From an uncultured Collinsella sp. (lineage in GTDB: Bacteria > Actinomycetota > Coriobacteriia > Coriobacteriales > Coriobacteriaceae): a DNA stretch of 33,412 nucleotides. The position numbers were made by a program, and so were the translations under genes. Positions 1 through 6,337 of this stretch are shown here, in pieces (positions within the stretch are counted from its first letter, which is position 1; the number at the start of each line of letters is the position of its first letter). Location of the stretch: NCBI GenBank assembly GCA_900541205.1, contig UQIV01000025.1, positions 1-33,412 on the forward strand. Reading direction: 5' to 3'. Under the pieces are notes generated by a model that made no database searches, was not told where the DNA came from, and was given only the letters and a program-made list of their open reading frames with translations.

Positions 1-1
1 C

Positions 2-226
2 GCCCTGGCAGAGGAGCTGTGCCGCGAGCGCGGACGCGAGTATCGATGCGACCGGCTTCAGCGATTCCTTGGCCAGCTCGACGGACGGCTCGGCTACCGC
101 GCCTGGTTCTTCGGCCACTACCACGGCGACGAGTGGCGTGACGACAGGCATCGCCTTATCTACCGAGATATCGTGCCGATCGAAGATGCTGCGCCCGCTT
201 CTAGGAACCTTCTAGAAGCGCTCTAG
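2..226 (+). CDS. Metallophosphoesterase, C-terminal part (gene cut by window edge)
   Basis: An open frame runs in from the left edge and stops at the TAG at 224-226, giving about 74 residues. It contains the segment WFFGHYHGDEW, which matches the last metal-binding GHxH motif of calcineurin-like phosphoesterases, followed by the usual C-terminal 'IYRDIVPI' strand. Such enzymes hydrolyse phosphomonoesters or phosphodiesters with two metal ions; the substrate cannot be told from this fragment. The stop codon lies inside the right arm of a large inverted repeat. The gene belongs to the accessory region left of the tRNA scar. The family call rests on one motif and the C-terminal pattern. Confidence 0.62.
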   Translation, partial: ALAEELCRERGREYRCDRLQRFLGQLDGRLGYRAWFFGHYHGDEWRDDRHRLIYRDIVPIEDAAPASRNLLEAL

Positions 227-239
227 AAGGTTCCTAGAA
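199..239. terminator. 41-bp perfect inverted repeat between convergent genes
   Basis: An 18-bp arm at 199-216 is exactly complementary to 222-239, with a 5-base loop (AGCGC). It lies between the end of the metallophosphoesterase gene (+) and the end of the coiled-coil gene (-) and contains the stop codon of the first. No T-tract follows on either side. A bidirectional transcription stop is the simplest reading; a recombinase or other protein binding site is possible. Confidence 0.5.
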
Positions 240-268
240 ATCAGCAGCCTGACAGGAGAAGCGCGGGG

Positions 269-838
269 CTACTCGCCCCTCATCTGGGTCATGACCTCGA
301 CCTTGGCCTCGGCCACGGCCGCCCGCTGTTCGGCTACACCAAGGCGGTCCTTGAGGGCGGCGACCTCGGCCACCAGGTCGCGCTGGGCCAGAAGCGCATC
401 GATCAGCTCAGCCTGGGCTTTCAACGCGGCGTCACGCTCGCCGCGCAGCCGCTCGATCTCATCGACCATGGTCTCAGCCTCGGCGTGGAGCCGGACGACC
501 TGTCTGTCGAGCTCCCTGGCATCGGCGAGATATCTGACGCTCGCGGCATGGAGCTCGTTGTTCTCGAGTTCGAGGTTCGCGGTGTCGAGTTCGAACTTCT
601 CCTCGATGAAAGCGACCCTCTCATTGCAGTCGGCCTCAAGTCTTTCGTTCCGGTCCGTCGCCTCGACGAGCTTGCGGCTGAATTCATCCACCTGGGCCAT
701 GAGCAGCGCGTTCTCGGTCCTGAGGTCGGCAGTCTCGCGCAGCCGCTTCTCCCGCCATGTCGCCTCGATCCGCTCGGCGGCCTCATCGAGGACGGCCTTC
801 ACGCCAGGTGTCTCACTGATTTTCTTCTCGTCTGCCAT
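269..838 (-). CDS. Coiled-coil protein of unknown function
   Basis: From the chosen ATG this encodes 189 residues starting MADEKKISETPG. I chose this start because a GGAG lies 8 bases upstream; the frame stays open further upstream but without a better ribosome site. Almost the whole protein is Glu-, Ala-, Leu- and Arg-rich heptad sequence with no Pro or Gly breaks from about residue 20 to the end, so it should be a long dimeric coiled coil. There is no signal peptide or membrane segment. KfrA-like plasmid proteins have similar coiled coils and are often found near resolvases, but the N-terminal DNA-binding part of KfrA cannot be recognised securely here. Function remains unknown. Confidence 0.6.
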   Translation of the reverse strand: MADEKKISETPGVKAVLDEAAERIEATWREKRLRETADLRTENALLMAQVDEFSRKLVEATDRNERLEADCNERVAFIEEKFELDTANLELENNELHAASVRYLADARELDRQVVRLHAEAETMVDEIERLRGERDAALKAQAELIDALLAQRDLVAEVAALKDRLGVAEQRAAVAEAKVEVMTQMRGE

Positions 839-860
839 TTCGGCACTCCAATCAACAACG

Positions 861-879
861 GGCATGGCTCCGCCATGCC
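861..879. promoter_or_regulatory. Short inverted repeat in the leader of the coiled-coil gene
   Basis: GGCATGGC and GCCATGCC form an 8-bp perfect inverted repeat with a 3-base spacer, 23 bases upstream of the chosen start at 838. It could be a leader hairpin or an operator. Position and symmetry are all that support it. Confidence 0.25.
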
Positions 880-1031
880 GTACGGCTGGGAACAAATACG
901 CGGCCGCTGTTGAGTTGTGTTCGTCCTGCGCTCGGTGGGCTCTAAAAGGGCGTCTCAAGTCATGCGTTCACGCAGGTTTTCGATTGGAGAAATACCGCAT
1001 ATCTATAATAGTAACGCCGCCATACTCATAT

Positions 1032-1616
1032 TTATCTTTTAACTCCGACTAACCCGCGCTCGCGGAGCACACGGTACAAAGTCGATTTAGAGATACCTGT
1101 AGCGGCGCAGATGTCTGGGATAGGTGTCTCACGGGCGAGATAGAGCTTCACGGCAGCGTCGACCTTGACGTCCGCAATGCGCGGGCGACCCCCGACGTTG
1201 CCACCATGGTTCCGTTTTATGGCGATACCTTCGGCCTGGCGTTGCCTGATCAGGTCGCGCTCGAGCTCGGCGGTGCAGGCGTGAGTGCCGAGGACGAATC
1301 GGCCGAAGGCGGTATCGAGGTCGACCGGCTGTTTCAAGGAGGTTAGTCTCACGCCGAGATTTCGGAACATAAGGTCGTAGTTCAGCAATTGCCTGGTCGA
1401 TCTGGTTAGGCGCTCCCAGGACTCGACTACCACTTCATCGCCGGCCTTCATCTTCTTGAACAGACGCTTCTGTTGAGTTCGGTCGCCGTCCTTGGCACCC
1501 GTGACTTTGTCTTTGTAGATATGGCCATAGGGCACGCCGGCGTTGACCAACGCCTCGATTTGCCTGTCTAGCTTCTGTTCCTTCGTACTCACGCGTGCGT
1601 AGCCGTATCGTGTCAT
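1032..1616 (-). CDS. Serine recombinase of the resolvase/invertase family
   Basis: 194 residues, the usual length of small resolvases and invertases. The N-terminus reads YGYARVSTKEQ with the catalytic serine at residue 10; an arginine-rich catalytic patch (ESWERLTRSTRQL) follows at about 65-78, the long E helix at about 100-130 and a C-terminal helix-turn-helix of the Hin type (about 145-190). The enzyme breaks and rejoins DNA at short inverted sites, typically resolving cointegrates or inverting segments. AGGAGG lies 7 bases before the ATG. Three 13-bp spaced repeats directly upstream (1655-1690) may be its binding sites or operator. All key regions look intact, so it is probably active. 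Confidence 0.92.
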   Translation of the reverse strand: MTRYGYARVSTKEQKLDRQIEALVNAGVPYGHIYKDKVTGAKDGDRTQQKRLFKKMKAGDEVVVESWERLTRSTRQLLNYDLMFRNLGVRLTSLKQPVDLDTAFGRFVLGTHACTAELERDLIRQRQAEGIAIKRNHGGNVGGRPRIADVKVDAAVKLYLARETPIPDICAATGISKSTLYRVLRERGLVGVKR

Positions 1617-1654
1617 TTTTTAGCCTCCTGCCTCGTAGTTTGATTTTCCCATGA

Positions 1655-1690
1655 GGTTTGACAGGAGGGTTTTGGCACTAGGTTTTGACA
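1655..1690. repeat. Three direct repeats with exact 13-bp period
   Basis: GGTTTGACA begins at 1655, GGTTTTGGCA at 1668 and GGTTTTGACA at 1681, so successive starts are exactly 13 bp apart. Weaker matches (GATTTT at 1642 and GATTTG at 1694) keep the same phase. The array starts 39 bp upstream of the resolvase start codon, so it is placed to act as an operator or as recombinase accessory sites. It is short and could be chance. Confidence 0.45.
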
Positions 1691-1744
1691 CTCGATTTGC
1701 ACGGTCTCGGCCGCCCGATTTACAAGTGCCGCGCGGCATGCGTT

Positions 1745-1773
1745 TTGAGACTGTTTAATCTGAACAATAAGAT
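1745..1773 (+). promoter_or_regulatory. Promoter for the broken antitoxin gene
   Basis: TTGAGA at 1745-1750 and TAAGAT at 1768-1773 are separated by 17 bp, a close match to a sigma-70/SigA promoter. The predicted start is about 35 bases before the ATG at 1816. Confidence 0.55.
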
Positions 1774-1815
1774 GTGTACCAGTAAGATTAGGTGCCGACA
1801 TTGATTGGAGCGCTC

Positions 1816-2043
1816 ATGGCGATGTGCGAGATTGCAGTCATGTTCGATGCGGGCGAAATGGCTTTGATTCAGGCCAATGCGGATGCCGCCGACATATCCT
1901 TTTCCTAGTTCGTGAGAAGCGCCGCCCTCGACAAGGCCGAGGAAGTGGCCGATATCGAGGCATTCAACGATGCGCTGATGGAAGATGACGGTATCCGCTA
2001 CTCAACGTATACCGTCGTGCGTATGGCCATGAAGGGCGAGTAG
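1816..2043 (+). pseudogene. RelB/DUF6290-like antitoxin gene with internal amber stop
   Basis: A 75-codon frame with GGAG 7 bases before its ATG runs to the TAG at 2041-2043 but has an in-frame TAG at 1906-1908 (codon 31). Read through the stop, the product resembles short ribbon-helix-helix antitoxins: MAMCEIAVMFDAGEMALIQ, then 'SFS*FVRSAALDKAEE', where these families usually have a Glu before FVR. A single GAG to TAG change explains the break. The C-terminal toxin-binding half (FNDALMEDDGIRYSTYTV) is intact. No toxin gene follows. I infer a decayed toxin-antitoxin remnant; the family name rests on recall of the pattern. Confidence 0.6.
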
Positions 2044-2151
2044 CCGTTCGCGGTGTCAAACAGACTGCTCACGGTGGGCGGCGGCATTGCCGGAAAAATA
2101 ATTCTCAGTCCCTCGCGCGTCTTAATATATGTGTGCGGGTGCGCCCGCGCA

Positions 2152-2168
2152 ATTAGCAGTGAGCTAAT
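2152..2168. promoter_or_regulatory. Possible operator upstream of the membrane protein gene
   Basis: ATTAGC-AGTGA-GCTAAT is a perfect 6-bp inverted repeat with a 5-base spacer, about 60 bases before the start codon at 2231. Nothing identifies a binding protein. Confidence 0.28.
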
Positions 2169-2230
2169 GCGTGCGACCGTCTGTGCGAAAATATTACGTT
2201 GCTGCAAACCAACCGTCTGGGGGACCTCCA

Positions 2231-3067
2231 ATGGCTAAGAAAATCATCGTCAAGGAACAGAAACACGGCTGTATCTGGCTGTGCGGCGTCCTGCTGGTCG
2301 TCTGCCTCGCCGTATACGCACTCGCCTTTGCGCTCATTATCGCCCTGGGTGTCGCCGTCTGGTTCCTCATGCGCGGTATCTGGCGCTCGATGGTTGCGAA
2401 CAAGCCAGATTCGAAGTTCGTTCAGTTCGGAATGAAGATGACGCCGCAGACGAGAAAGATTCTCGCAGGCATTGCGAGCGCGATTGTCGTCATCATCATT
2501 TCGGGGATTATCTCTGCCGCAATGCCCCATAAGGAGGAGAAGTCGCCTTCAGGTGGCGAGCAGGCCGTCGCGACCAAGACCGAGAAGAAGGATGACGAAT
2601 CGTCCTCGGAAGCCCGCCACGAGGCAAACCAGAAGCGAATCGACACTTTCGTGAACAACTTCAATGCGGCTTCGACGAACCCATACGTTCAGGACGCGAC
2701 GTTCGACCCGTCAGATGGCGACGCCCCCTATCATCCGCGACGTTATAACAGCCCCGTCTACGAAGAGTCGAAAGGCTCACATGGAACGAGTGGTGATTTT
2801 GAACTCACGCTTATCGCATGCACAGGAGGCGAACTTGAAATCAGCGGCAGACTGACGACTGATTCCAACTATCAAACCGTCGCCGACATGATCAAGACGA
2901 TCATGTATTGCGAGTATCCCGACGCCGACCATACCGAACTCGATCAAAAGCTGAATGACTTCGTCAGCAGCGACTACCACAACTTCAACTACTTCAACAG
3001 CAGCAATCTGGACTCCTCTTATGCAACCGGAGGCGAGTTCTTCCTACGTTTGGACAACCTCGATTAG
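2231..3067 (+). CDS. Membrane protein of unknown function with C-terminal extracytoplasmic domain
   Basis: 278 residues starting MAKKIIVKEQKHG; a GGGGGA motif lies just upstream, and the longer reading from 2171 has no ribosome site. Two hydrophobic segments are visible at about residues 15-48 (long enough for a hairpin or for one span plus an interfacial stretch) and 77-95. An acidic/basic low-complexity linker (about 98-125) leads into a domain of about 150 residues rich in Asn, Asp, Ser and Tyr. I do not recognise the family. It lies alone on the + strand between the antitoxin remnant and the tRNA scar, so it is cargo of the mobile element; an exclusion or surface role would be a guess. 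Confidence 0.6.
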   Translation: MAKKIIVKEQKHGCIWLCGVLLVVCLAVYALAFALIIALGVAVWFLMRGIWRSMVANKPDSKFVQFGMKMTPQTRKILAGIASAIVVIIISGIISAAMPHKEEKSPSGGEQAVATKTEKKDDESSSEARHEANQKRIDTFVNNFNAASTNPYVQDATFDPSDGDAPYHPRRYNSPVYEESKGSHGTSGDFELTLIACTGGELEISGRLTTDSNYQTVADMIKTIMYCEYPDADHTELDQKLNDFVSSDYHNFNYFNSSNLDSSYATGGEFFLRLDNLD

Positions 3068-3096
3068 CATTCAGGCAGAATGTAGTTCACGATAGC

Positions 3097-3306
3097 CTAA
3101 CGAGGCGTGTCGCCGCGTGAGTAGTCGTCCTGCTGTTCAGCGGGAAGCCCGGCGCCCCCGACTGCGGTCATCGCCTCCTCGACATCGGCGAGCTCCAGCT
3201 TGTCCTCCGAACTGAATTCCGCGAGGACGCTTATCGCCGCCGCCCTTCCCCTTGTGCCCTGTTCCAGGCAGGGCACGCCGGTGTTCTTGGTCCTCAGGAC
3301 CTTCAT
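3097..3306 (-). CDS. Small hypothetical protein next to the integration scar
   Basis: 69 residues, starting MKVLRTKNTGVP with an AGG about 8 bases upstream. Codon third positions are strongly GC-biased, as in real genes of this genome, and the sequence has a plausible helical region (SSEDKLELADVEEAMTAV). No motif is recognised. It ends a few bases from the 3' end of the membrane protein gene, convergent with it. Upstream the frame stays open into the tRNA fragment at 3327-3354, so it could also be the remainder of a longer gene cut by integration. Existence is moderately likely, function unknown. Confidence 0.42.
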   Translation of the reverse strand: MKVLRTKNTGVPCLEQGTRGRAAAISVLAEFSSEDKLELADVEEAMTAVGGAGLPAEQQDDYSRGDTPR

Positions 3307-3326
3307 CTCGTTCGCCTCATCGGCAA

Positions 3327-3354
3327 GCTGGTTCGAATCCAGTCGTCCCGACCA
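3327..3354 (+). other. attachment-site scar: 3' end of a tRNA gene, probably tRNA-Pro
   Basis: The segment reads as a complete T-arm (GCTGG, loop TTCGAAT, CCAGT) followed by the 3' acceptor strand CGTCCCG, discriminator A and an encoded CCA. No matching 5' acceptor strand (CGGGACG), D-arm or anticodon arm exists upstream, so this is a fragment, not a tRNA. The implied C1-G72 pair with A73 is typical of bacterial tRNA-Pro. Integrases that use tRNA 3' ends leave exactly such a duplicate at the far end of the element, so the intact tRNA should lie left of the window. The terminator at 3364-3393 fits the original tRNA downstream region. Confidence 0.72.
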
Positions 3355-3363
3355 GAAGTTTGC

Positions 3364-3393
3364 AGGTCAGGCACCTAGTGCCTGACCTTTTTT
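3364..3393 (+). terminator. Strong intrinsic terminator behind the tRNA scar
   Basis: An 11-bp perfect stem (3364-3374 with 3378-3388) with a 3-base loop is followed by a run of T and a second T-rich stretch to 3399. It begins 10 bases after the CCA of the tRNA fragment and probably terminated the original tRNA transcript. Confidence 0.88.
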
Positions 3394-3464
3394 GTTTTTA
3401 ATCACCATGATTATTTTGCTTAAAGCAACAACGTTCCCGCTCGATGTGATTACCGAATCAAAAC

Positions 3465-3521
3465 GTGTACATCAGCCACCATAATCGACATTTTTCGACA
3501 TGTTTGGAGGCTGATGTACAC
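3465..3521. repeat. 57-bp element with 13-bp perfect terminal inverted repeats
   Basis: GTGTACATCAGCC at 3465-3477 is the exact reverse complement of 3509-3521. The 31-base interior contains the direct repeat CGACAT twice (3486 and 3496). It lies just upstream of the promoter of the phosphatidyltransferase gene. It could be a small palindromic mobile repeat, an RNA hairpin or a pair of regulator half-sites. Confidence 0.45.
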
Positions 3522-3581
3522 AAATGCGAAATCCCCCGCCCAATAGCACCCTCCACATGTCTGGACTCTCTATGGCTTCGC

Positions 3582-3610
3582 TGGATAGACATCGCAGGAA
3601 CGGGTATAGT
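3582..3610 (+). promoter_or_regulatory. Promoter for the CDP-alcohol phosphatidyltransferase gene
   Basis: TGGATA (3582-3587) and TATAGT (3605-3610) are 17 bp apart. The predicted start is about 30 bases before the GTG start codon at 3647. Confidence 0.5.
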
Positions 3611-3646
3611 ATCGAAAGTTTTGTCGTTAACCAGCGGGGGAGTCCT

Positions 3647-4351
3647 GTGGGCATCAAAAAGAAGATCAAAAAGGAGCTTATCGGCACTTCCGATTACCCG
3701 TCGAATAAGATCTTTACGATCTCCAATTTCATCACCTTTACGCGCCTGATCCTCACCCTGGTATTTCTGTACCTGTTTGTGACGGATAACAACCGTGTCA
3801 TCGCCATCGTTATCTACGCCGTTGCCGCCTCCACCGACTGGATGGACGGTCAGATCGCCCGCATGACTAAGACGGTCTCGTGGCTCGGCAAGGTCATGGA
3901 TCCCATTTGCGACCGTGCGCTGCTGTTCACCGGCGTACTTGGACTGGTGGTCCGCGGAGAGCTGCCCATCTGGGTCTGCGTACTCATTATTGGCCGCGAC
4001 ATCTATCTGGGCATCGGCACGCTTATCGTGCGTCATTATCACCGTCGCCCCATCGATGTGGTCTTTCCCGGAAAGATTGCCACGGCGCTGCTCATGACCG
4101 GCTTCTCACTCATGCTGCTCGGTTTCCCCGTTATTGACGGCCTGCACCTTTTATCTTCAACCCTTACGGCCTTCCCGGGCCTCAACGGAAGCTCGGTGCC
4201 CCTCGGCATCTTCTTTGTGTACGGCGGCGTGATCTTCTCCATGCTCACGGCTGTCATCTACTCCATTAAGGGCGGAGTGGCCATTAAACAGGCTCTCGCG
4301 CATCCCGAGGACGAGGACATCGACTTTCTGAACCCTGAAATCGAAGACTGA
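3647..4351 (+). CDS. CDP-alcohol phosphatidyltransferase, PgsA-like
   Basis: 234 residues from a GTG start that has GGGGGAG five bases upstream; the longer open frame from 3524 crosses the promoter and was rejected. The family signature is complete at about residues 66-92: D-WM-DG-QI-AR, eight residues, G, three, D-PIC-D. These aspartates bind the metal ions that activate transfer of a phosphatidyl group from CDP-diacylglycerol to an alcohol. About six hydrophobic segments are visible and the C-terminus is acidic (EDEDIDFLNPEIED). A second member at 24610-25248 is the better candidate for the main phosphatidylglycerophosphate synthase. In mycobacteria pgsA2 also lies a few genes from garA, which fits the neighbours here. 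The acceptor alcohol is not known. Confidence 0.88.
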   Translation: MGIKKKIKKELIGTSDYPSNKIFTISNFITFTRLILTLVFLYLFVTDNNRVIAIVIYAVAASTDWMDGQIARMTKTVSWLGKVMDPICDRALLFTGVLGLVVRGELPIWVCVLIIGRDIYLGIGTLIVRHYHRRPIDVVFPGKIATALLMTGFSLMLLGFPVIDGLHLLSSTLTAFPGLNGSSVPLGIFFVYGGVIFSMLTAVIYSIKGGVAIKQALAHPEDEDIDFLNPEIED

Positions 4352-4417
4352 TTCGTTGGGGTATGATTACGTACGGTTCATTATTTGCGGCACGTCCGCG
4401 ATAAGTTAGGGGTTGTC

Positions 4418-4852
4418 ATGGACAACATGGTTAACAATATGCCTCAGAATGATAAGACTGCTGACGCTACCTGCGTATTCCGCGTGCCTTCAAGCGACGT
4501 CACCGTTCCCGACCTCATGGCCAACGTGCGCATCACCGCCCCCGTCCTGTCCATCGTCAAGGGTCCGCAGACTGGTGCCGCCTTTGAGCTCGAGGACGAC
4601 GTGACCACCATCGGCCGCGATCCCGCGAACGGCATCTTCCTTAATGACATGACCGTTTCGCGCAGCCACGCGCGCATTATTCGCGAGGGCCTCGGCGCTC
4701 GCATCGAGGACCTGGGCTCGCTCAATGGTACCTGGGTCGACGGTGCCATTGTCAATGCAGCCCCGCTGCACGACGGTTCTTCCGTTCAGATCGGTACGTT
4801 TACGCTCATCTACCACGAGAGCACGCCGGAGCGCATCGAAACCGGTGAGTAG
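4418..4852 (+). CDS. garA: FHA-domain protein, GarA/OdhI-like
   Basis: 144 residues; the ATG has AGGGG 6 bases upstream. The FHA domain spans about residues 42-137 and keeps the phosphothreonine-binding residues: G66-R67, S81-R82-S-H84 and N103-G104. The N-terminal tail contains A-T18-C-V-F-R, which aligns with the ETTSVFR segment of GarA and OdhI, where protein kinases phosphorylate the adjacent threonines and the tail then folds onto its own FHA domain. Here the first threonine is Ala and the second (T18) is kept. GarA and OdhI control 2-oxoglutarate metabolism in mycobacteria and corynebacteria; the target here is unknown. A MerR gene starts 3 bases after the stop, as Rv1828 follows garA. 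Confidence 0.82.
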   Translation: MDNMVNNMPQNDKTADATCVFRVPSSDVTVPDLMANVRITAPVLSIVKGPQTGAAFELEDDVTTIGRDPANGIFLNDMTVSRSHARIIREGLGARIEDLGSLNGTWVDGAIVNAAPLHDGSSVQIGTFTLIYHESTPERIETGE

Positions 4853-4855
4853 GGC

Positions 4856-5734
4856 ATGGCCGAACGCAACTATCTGAGTATCGGCCAAGTCGTCAACCTA
4901 CTTCGAGGCGCATACCCCGATCTTTCGAACTCAAAAATTAGATTTCTAGAGGATGAGGGGCTCATTACCCCTCATCGTACGCCTAAGGGATACCGTCAGT
5001 ACTCTAAGGAGGACGTTGATCGTCTGGAGGTCATCCTGCACTTGCAGAAGACCCGCTACATGCCGCTCAACGTGATTAAGCAGCGCTTGGAAAACGCCAC
5101 GGACCTGTCAACGCTCGCCTACGAGGTGGGCTTGCTATCCGATGTTCCGCTCAAGACGGGGCCCAAGGAGACTAAGCAAAAGCTGCATCCCATCGAGACC
5201 ATTCCCGATATGTTGGGCGTCGAGATTTCATTTATCCGCTCGCTCGCCGAGAACGACCTCATTCGCATCATCAAGAGTCCGCAGAATCGCGAGCTTGTCG
5301 ATGGCCGCGATTTTCCGATCATCCGCTACTGCTCCGAGCTGTCACGCTTCCATATCGAGCCGCGCAACCTGCGTCAGTACGTGTCTTCCGCCAACCGCGA
5401 GTCCTCGATGTTTGAACAGGTGCTCGTGAGCATGCTCGGAATGGATACCTCCGATGACGAGCGCGACGCCAAGCTCGAGCGTGCGTTTAAGAAGCTTCAC
5501 GACCTGACGGAGGGCGTGCACACCGCGCTGCTCAAGAACCGCGTTTTTGAGTCGCTCAATGCCGTGGTCGAGGACGCCGACATCGATGCACTCGATGAGG
5601 AAATCACACGTTCCGAGTCCACCAAGGCCAATAACGAAGAGACAGCCGCGCCGGCTTCGCACGAGGATTCTCTCGTAAAGCCGCTCAAGGTCGTCGCCCC
5701 TTCGCAATCCGGCACCGCTACCGCGGGCAAATAA
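4856..5734 (+). CDS. ftsR: MerR-family regulator, FtsR-like
   Basis: 292 residues. The N-terminal winged helix (about 6-75) reads LSIGQVVNLLRGAYPDLSNS, then KIRFLEDEGLITPHRT and GYRQYS, the standard MerR DNA-binding pattern. A second region at about 105-175 (LHPIETIPDML, VEISFIRSLAENDLI, GRDFPIIRYCSEL) looks like a repeated wing or effector domain, as in actinobacterial FtsR/Rv1828. FtsR activates ftsZ and other division genes in Corynebacterium. The acidic, low-complexity C-terminus (about 245-292) is probably disordered. The start lies 3 bases after the FHA gene stop, so the two are likely co-translated. The orthology claim rests on architecture and neighbourhood. Confidence 0.82.
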   Translation: MAERNYLSIGQVVNLLRGAYPDLSNSKIRFLEDEGLITPHRTPKGYRQYSKEDVDRLEVILHLQKTRYMPLNVIKQRLENATDLSTLAYEVGLLSDVPLKTGPKETKQKLHPIETIPDMLGVEISFIRSLAENDLIRIIKSPQNRELVDGRDFPIIRYCSELSRFHIEPRNLRQYVSSANRESSMFEQVLVSMLGMDTSDDERDAKLERAFKKLHDLTEGVHTALLKNRVFESLNAVVEDADIDALDEEITRSESTKANNEETAAPASHEDSLVKPLKVVAPSQSGTATAGK

Positions 5735-5738
5735 CCGC

Positions 5739-5754
5739 TGCCGAAATTTCGGCA
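5739..5754. promoter_or_regulatory. 16-bp perfect palindrome before apt
   Basis: TGCCGAAATTTCGGCA is fully self-complementary. It starts 4 bases after the MerR stop codon and ends 20 bases before the apt start. It may be an operator or a small mRNA hairpin that separates apt from the upstream genes; no T-tract follows. Confidence 0.35.
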
Positions 5755-5774
5755 ACCCATTGAAAGGTCATGTA

Positions 5775-6305
5775 ATGTACGACTTCGAATCTCAAATCGT
5801 CGACATCCCCGACTATCCCGAGCCCGGAGTCATCTTTAAAGACATCACGCCGCTCTTTGGCAATCCCGAGGCGCTCAAAGCCATGACCGATGCCCTCGCC
5901 GAGCACTTTGCCGGCATGGGAATCACCAAGGTCGTGGGTCCCGAGGCTCGCGGCTTTATGGTTGGCGTACCGGTGGCTGTAGCACTTGGCGCCGGCTTTG
6001 TTCCCGCACGTAAACCGGGCAAGCTGCCGCGCGAGACCGTAAGCCAGAGCTACGAGCTCGAGTACGGCACCGATTCAATTGAGATCCATGCCGACGCTAT
6101 CAGCTCTAAAGATACCGTGTTGATTCTGGACGACTTGGTCGCGACGGGCGGAACCGTCGAGGCAACAGGTAAACTGGTGCGAGATATGGGCGCAAAGCTT
6201 ATCGGTTACGGTTGTATCCTTGAGCTTGCGTTTCTCAACCCGCGCGAGAAGCTCACGCCGTCTGATGACGATGTGGAGCTCTTTAGCCTGGTGACGGTGG
6301 ACTAG
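5775..6305 (+). CDS. apt: Adenine phosphoribosyltransferase
   Basis: 176 residues, normal for the family. The enzyme makes AMP from adenine and PRPP (purine salvage, cytoplasm). The PRPP-binding motif VLILDDLVATGGT is at about residues 115-127, and the N-terminal YPEPGVIFKDITPL and the GPEARGF segment are typical of Apt. I chose the ATG at 5775, which has GAAAGG 7 bases upstream; an in-frame TTG at 5760 lacks a ribosome site. It follows the MerR gene by 40 bases on the same strand and is likely expressed with it at least in part. Confidence 0.95.
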   Translation: MYDFESQIVDIPDYPEPGVIFKDITPLFGNPEALKAMTDALAEHFAGMGITKVVGPEARGFMVGVPVAVALGAGFVPARKPGKLPRETVSQSYELEYGTDSIEIHADAISSKDTVLILDDLVATGGTVEATGKLVRDMGAKLIGYGCILELAFLNPREKLTPSDDDVELFSLVTVD

Positions 6306-6337
6306 CCGTTACCCTTAGTTACTGGAAAGGAAGCTAC

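Noticed and set aside
291..1052. 253-codon Ser/Arg-rich frame on the + strand
   Set aside because: Low-complexity shadow of the coiled-coil gene; runs into the resolvase gene end.
1613..1801. 62-codon frame on the - strand whose stop overlaps the resolvase start (ATGA)
   Set aside because: It has no ribosome site, an unnatural composition, and runs through the phased repeats and the promoter of the antitoxin gene. The ATGA overlap is probably chance.
3254..3276. Inverted repeat GTGCCCTG / CAGGGCAC
   Set aside because: It lies within the small hypothetical coding frame near the scar and has no T-tract; too weak to call as a site.
3280..3354. Complete tRNA gene
   Set aside because: Only T-arm and acceptor 3' strand can be formed; no 5' acceptor strand, D-arm or anticodon arm is present upstream.
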